The position numbers and the translations under genes were made by a program. The notes beneath the pieces are model-generated. The model was given only the letters and a program-made list of their open reading frames with translations. It was not told where the DNA came from and did no database searches. A stretch of 64,000 nucleotides of DNA from Ferruginibacter sp. (GTDB taxonomy: Bacteria > Bacteroidota > Bacteroidia > Chitinophagales > Chitinophagaceae): NCBI GenBank assembly GCA_016786725.1, contig JAEUVU010000023.1, positions 38,638 to 102,637 on the forward strand, in the 5' to 3' direction. Positions 60,537 through 64,000 of this stretch are shown here, one piece after another. The number at the start of each line of letters is the position of its first letter. Position 1 is the stretch's first letter.

Positions 60537-60968
60537 ATGAACATAAAGGAAGAAATAAAAAAATACATTGCTGCCCAGCCAGAGCCAAAGTGCAGCGACA
60601 TGCAGGCCTTGCACCTGCTCACCCAGCAGGTATCGCCCAAATGCAAACTATGGTTTTTAGATGGAAAAGATGACAAAGGGAAAACTGTTTCTAATCCTAA
60701 TATCGGCTATGGCTCCTATACCATACAATATGCCGATGGAACAGCAAGGGAGTTTTACCAGGTTGGCCTGAGTGCAAACACAGCCGGTATTTCTGTTTAT
60801 ATAATGGGTATAGAGGATAAAACATACCTGGTTAAAACCTTTGGAAAAAAGTTAGGCAAGGCAGGCATTACCGGGTATTGCATAAAGTTTAAAACGCTGA
60901 AAGATATAAATATGGATGTACTGGAAGCTGCAATTCGATTTGGCTTTGAGGTACCAAAAGATAAATAA
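60537..60968 (+). CDS. DUF1801 / YdhG-like protein
   Basis: A 143-residue protein with SDMQALHLLTQQVSPKCKLWFLDGKDDKGKTVSNPNIGYGSYTIQYADGTAREFYQVGLSANTAGISVYIMG and KKLGKAGITGYCIKFKTLKDINMDVLEAAIRF, the DUF1801 fold that includes YdhG and iron-chaperone-like proteins. It is the last gene of the ArsR operon, 46 bases after the metallopeptidase. Function unknown. Confidence 0.85.
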   Translation: MNIKEEIKKYIAAQPEPKCSDMQALHLLTQQVSPKCKLWFLDGKDDKGKTVSNPNIGYGSYTIQYADGTAREFYQVGLSANTAGISVYIMGIEDKTYLVKTFGKKLGKAGITGYCIKFKTLKDINMDVLEAAIRFGFEVPKDK

Positions 60969-61133
60969 CGATGGGGTTTTATCAAGCCCCTCTACTACCA
61001 GCTGTACATTAAATTTATGGCCATCTGGGCCGGCAAATAAAAAACTGCTGCTGAAAAAATAAAGGTTGCAATTAATTAACACTTCAGGATAAAAACCCCG
61101 GCAGTTTATATCTTCTTTCCTGCAAATGCTTCA

Positions 61134-61141
61134 TATCTTTG
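61134..61141 (+). promoter_or_regulatory. -7 promoter motif TATCTTTG of the glycosyltransferase operon
   Basis: Exact TAnnTTTG match 61 bases before the GTG start (100 before the ATG). Confidence 0.5.
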
Positions 61142-61241
61142 CTTACCTGTATAATGGCAGAGTTGATAAATACCAATTGACCTGGCTTTTTTTGCAGGTA
61201 AAGTGTCAAAATTGTATAAAGGTTTTGATGTTTTTTTTGAG

Positions 61242-61976
61242 ATGACAGATACTGCAAGATCTATACCCCATACACTTACTATCATTGTGCCTGTTTACAA
61301 TGAAGAAGCCAACCTGGCAAGGGTTGAAAAAGAATTATCGGCTTTTATAAATGAAGCGAAAATCAATACCTGCATACTTTTTATTAACGATGGCTCTACT
61401 GATGCAAGCCAGGCAATGATAGAAGAGATCTGCTCAAGAGATAACCGCTTCCGGTTCATTTGTTTTGCCAGAAATGCCGGGCTGAGTGCTGCCATTAAAG
61501 CAGGGTTTGATCATGCTGATACATCTTTGATCGGGTATATTGATGCTGACCTGCAAACCACACCTGCCGATTTTCACCTGCTGCTGAACGAACTGGAAGA
61601 TTTTGACCTGGTTACCGGTGTAAGGCAGAACCGCAAGGATTCTTTTGTAAAAAATATGTCTTCCACTATTGCCAACAGCATCAGGCGTGCCTTTACAAAC
61701 GATGGTATGGATGATACCGGATGCCCGCTGAAGATCATAAGGGCAGAAGCCGCCAAAAAAATTCCAATGTTTAAAGGATTGCACCGGTTTTTGCCGGCTA
61801 TGATACTTTTACAGAATGGAAAAATAAAACAGGTAGCTGTACAGCATTTCCCCCGTATTGCCGGCAAGGCAAATTTTGGTTTGGCAAACAGGCTGCTGGG
61901 GCCGCTGAGTGATTGTTTTGCATACTTGTGGATGAAGAAAAAATACATCAATTATGAAATCGGCAAAAAAGGGTAA
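61242..61976 (+). CDS. Glycosyltransferase family 2 (polyprenyl-phosphate sugar synthase type)
   Basis: About 244 residues from the ATG at 61242 (an in-frame GTG at 61203 would add 13). GT2 features: TIIVPVYNEEANLARVEKEL, FINDGSTDAS, ARNAGLSAAIKAGFDHA, GYIDADLQTTP and DFDLVTGVRQNRKD, followed by DDTGCPLKIIRAEAAKKI, as in dolichyl-phosphate mannose synthase and ArnC. No C-terminal membrane helices are present. It likely charges a polyprenyl phosphate with a sugar for transfer by the downstream ArnT-like enzyme. Its stop codon abuts the LAB_N start. Confidence 0.93.
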   Translation: MTDTARSIPHTLTIIVPVYNEEANLARVEKELSAFINEAKINTCILFINDGSTDASQAMIEEICSRDNRFRFICFARNAGLSAAIKAGFDHADTSLIGYIDADLQTTPADFHLLLNELEDFDLVTGVRQNRKDSFVKNMSSTIANSIRRAFTNDGMDDTGCPLKIIRAEAAKKIPMFKGLHRFLPAMILLQNGKIKQVAVQHFPRIAGKANFGLANRLLGPLSDCFAYLWMKKKYINYEIGKKG

Positions 61977-62606
61977 ATGATACCGGACTGGATAATATAT
62001 ACAATAGGTTTTGCCGCCCAGCTTTTATTTTCTTCACGCCTTTTATTGCAATGGATCGCTTCAGAAAAAAATAAAAATGTAACCACGCCTACATCGTTCT
62101 GGGTGCACAGCCTCATTGCTTCTTTTTTATTATTCACTTATGGTTATCTGCGCAATGATTTTCCCATTATGCTGGGGCAGATCATTACCTATTACATATA
62201 TATCCGCAACCTGCATTTTGAGCAGGTATGGAAAAAACAACCGGTAACCTTACGGTATTTTTTAATTGCATTTCCATTACTGATAACCCTGTATTTTTTC
62301 AGAAATAACCGGTACGATCTGCATGAACTTTTCAACAAAACTGAAATTGTTACCTGGCTTTTTATCTGGGGTATTTGCGGCCAGGTGATATTCACTTTCC
62401 GGTTTGTGTACCAGTGGATGGCAGCAGAGCGTACAAAGCAGGCATTTCTGCCTCCCGCTTTCTGGTGGTTAAGCCTATGCGGTTCTTCAATGATACTTGT
62501 ATATGCCATGTTAAGAAGGGACCCGGTTTTATTTGTTGGACAGATATTTGGCTTTGTTGTATATACCCGTAACCTGATGCTGATATATAAAAGTGAAAAA
62601 TTATAA
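61977..62606 (+). CDS. LAB_N (lipid-A-disaccharide synthase N-terminal) domain membrane protein
   Basis: A 209-residue multi-pass protein of two LAB_N repeats: IIYTIGFAAQLLFSSRLLLQWIASEKNK ... TSFWVHSLIASFLLFTYGYLRNDFPIMLGQIITYYIYIRNLHF, and EIVTWLFIWGICGQVIFTFRFVYQWMAAERTKQAFLPPAFWWLSLCGSSMILVYAMLRRDPVLFVGQIFGFVVYTRNLMLIY. The domain is associated with lipid A biosynthesis and transport; its mechanism is not settled. The start (ATG at 61977) follows the GT2 stop without a gap, and 14 bases at the end overlap the ArnT-like start, so the three genes are coupled. Confidence 0.93.
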   Translation: MIPDWIIYTIGFAAQLLFSSRLLLQWIASEKNKNVTTPTSFWVHSLIASFLLFTYGYLRNDFPIMLGQIITYYIYIRNLHFEQVWKKQPVTLRYFLIAFPLLITLYFFRNNRYDLHELFNKTEIVTWLFIWGICGQVIFTFRFVYQWMAAERTKQAFLPPAFWWLSLCGSSMILVYAMLRRDPVLFVGQIFGFVVYTRNLMLIYKSEKL

Positions 62607-64000
62607 ACTGATATTAATTGCTGTTGCACTGGTAATGATACCTGCTATGATGGCTACCTGGGGCGTTACAGAAACAAGCGAAGCCAGGTATGCACAGATA
62701 AGCAGGGAAATGTTTACCAGCGGCGATCATCTTCACCCTACCCTGCTGGGCATTCAGCATTATCATAAGCCGCCGGTAACTTATTATATCACATCGCTTG
62801 GCTATTCAATTTTTGGTGTAAATGAAACAGGAGGCCGCTTTTTTCTGGCGGTAGCTTTGCTGATACAATTACTGCTTGTTTATAAAATAACGGCAAAGCT
62901 TTATAATAATGAAAAGATGGCGCTTGCTGCAGCACTTATTTACTTTTCGTACCCGCTTGCACAGGCTGCAGCAAAGAATTTAACTACCGATCTTTATCTT
63001 ACCACTTTTATTTTTGCAGGCATTTATACTTTTATACAATACAGGCAAAAGCAGCAGGTTGGCTTTCTGTATCTTTTTTACATCTTCTGCGGCCTTGCAT
63101 TTTTAACCAAGGGCCCGGTTGGATTGATGCCGCAGGGGCTGTTTGCAATTTTTTACAGCCGGCTACAACGCAAAGACAAAAAAACCGGTGTTCATGCCTT
63201 TATCGCACCGTTCATAGGCATTATCATATGTGCTTCCTGGTTCCTATTGCTGGTGGTCAACAACCCTGCTTTCCTGGATTATTTTATCAAATACCAGTTG
63301 GTAGACCGTGTTGCTTCTGATACATTTTCAAGATCAAAACCATTTTGGTATTACCTGCTTATGATGCCGCTGCTGACGCTGCCTGCCTTCATATATTTTG
63401 CCGATTATTTGCGTAGCCTGTTTGTTGCAAAGCGGCAACCTGATCCTGTTGCAAGAGGAATATTTTTTTCTTTTCTTATCTCATTACTGGTATTCAGTCT
63501 GTCTTCTTCCAAACTGGTTTTTTATGTGCTGCCGCTTTATTTATTCATGGCAATATTATCTGCAAAACATTTAGCCGGCATTACAGATAAAAACAGAACC
63601 ATTTTAGAGAAGACCGCCTTTATATTTTCATGCATCCTGTTTTGCGCTATGATGGCAGCCTGCTTTGTATCAATTGAGTTTATAATACCACTTATCCCTG
63701 TGTGGCTGTTTTGCGGGGCAGGCTTGATCGTTTCGTTCATTGTTTTCTTCAACAAGAATATTACATTACTGAAGGGGCCTTTACTGAATGCCATATTCAT
63801 AGTTGCCATTACTTTAGTAATGCCTTTTATTATGAAGCAGAATGAAGCTGCTATCAATTCCGTTAAGCCGCTGGCTACATTCCTGCAAAACCAGTCGGGA
63901 GGAAAGCCGGGTACAACTGTTATGGTGTACAATCAATTGCTTCCTTCACTTAATTTTTATACCAGCAAAAAAATCATTACAATTTATAATGGCAATTATA
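62593..64000 (+). CDS. ArnT-like GT-C glycosyltransferase (GT83/GT39), partial at right edge
   Basis: The first 469 codons of a polytopic transferase are visible from a GTG at 62593. It starts KNYKLILIAVALVMIPAMMATWGVTETSEARYAQISREM, with TETSEARYA in the place of the catalytic acidic motif, and HYHKPPVTYYITSLGYSIFG, the KPP motif of ArnT/PMT enzymes; many membrane segments follow (for example GFLYLFYIFCGLAFLTKGPVGL). Such enzymes transfer a sugar from polyprenyl phosphate to lipid A or another acceptor at the periplasmic face. The 3' end lies beyond the window. Confidence 0.9.
   Translation, partial: MKNYKLILIAVALVMIPAMMATWGVTETSEARYAQISREMFTSGDHLHPTLLGIQHYHKPPVTYYITSLGYSIFGVNETGGRFFLAVALLIQLLLVYKITAKLYNNEKMALAAALIYFSYPLAQAAAKNLTTDLYLTTFIFAGIYTFIQYRQKQQVGFLYLFYIFCGLAFLTKGPVGLMPQGLFAIFYSRLQRKDKKTGVHAFIAPFIGIIICASWFLLLVVNNPAFLDYFIKYQLVDRVASDTFSRSKPFWYYLLMMPLLTLPAFIYFADYLRSLFVAKRQPDPVARGIFFSFLISLLVFSLSSSKLVFYVLPLYLFMAILSAKHLAGITDKNRTILEKTAFIFSCILFCAMMAACFVSIEFIIPLIPVWLFCGAGLIVSFIVFFNKNITLLKGPLLNAIFIVAITLVMPFIMKQNEAAINSVKPLATFLQNQSGGKPGTTVMVYNQLLPSLNFYTSKKIITIYNGNY

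Noticed and set aside
60990..61082. Possible remnant of a minus-strand gene (FLFAGPDGHKFNVQLVVEGL)
   Set aside because: Resembles a glyoxalase-type end but is too short, and overlaps the end of the DUF1801 gene; chance cannot be excluded.
1..64000. CRISPR array, tRNA or rRNA genes, prophage
   Set aside because: No regularly spaced long repeats with unique spacers, no cloverleaf-like sequences and no phage structural genes were seen by reading; the short tandem heptads have no spacers.

Overview
The window looks like chromosomal DNA of a Bacteroidota bacterium, most likely Chitinophagaceae. Evidence: a SusC/SusD pair, two proteins with type IX secretion (T9SS) C-terminal sorting domains, a Bacteroidota-type fused cytochrome b for succinate dehydrogenase, BlaI/M56 pairs, very little Shine-Dalgarno signal, and many TAnnTTTG-type -7 promoter motifs. 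I saw no rRNA, tRNA, CRISPR array or prophage.

Layout. 1-4.5 kb: the start of a cysteine synthase/cystathionine beta-synthase gene running off the left edge, two paralogous outer-membrane barrels (one with an OmpA domain) and an S41 protease. 4.6-6.3 kb: amino-sugar kinase plus MurQ (muropeptide recycling). 6.3-18.4 kb: T9SS cargo protein, sdhCAB, a secreted PQQ-type sugar dehydrogenase, a 1164-residue probable barrel and a coiled-coil membrane protein. 18.5-24.3 kb: holA, ribF, purM, and a BlaI/M56 sensor pair. 24.6-28.5 kb: FtsE-like ATPase, two glycosyltransferases and a Gfo/Idh/MocA dehydrogenase. 28.6-40.4 kb: housekeeping (rpsO, pnp, prmA, plsY, M48 protease, sirtuin, saccharopine-dehydrogenase-like protein, gyrA). 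40.4-53.1 kb: a polysaccharide utilization locus with a membrane-anchored propeller/LuxR regulator, SusC, SusD, two PKD-type surface lipoproteins, a GH16 laminarinase-type lipoprotein and a small barrel; together they would sense, bind, cut and import a beta-1,3-glucan-like polymer. 53.1-61 kb: an accessory stretch with a REP-associated transposase, palindromic repeats, a truncated gene, and HxlR and ArsR regulators with small stress-type genes. 61.2-64 kb: a GT2 / LAB_N / ArnT-like operon for lipid-linked sugar transfer, running off the right edge.

The most unusual signals are: (1) several tandem arrays with a strict 7-base period but different sequences at gene starts, one copy of which sits inside purM as exactly three units (21 nt), keeping the frame; (2) an A9 tract with a dnaX-like A-AAA-AAG site and an abutting hairpin, where a -1 shift joins two halves of a two-domain protein; (3) an 11-bp-phased direct-repeat array between the propeller regulator and susC; (4) a split RAYT flanked by inverted REP-like units beside a truncated gene. 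Three genes (34412-35070, 35787-36253, 54924-55441) are each broken by a shift of the same sign at a homopolymer, so sequencing error must be weighed against real recoding or decay.
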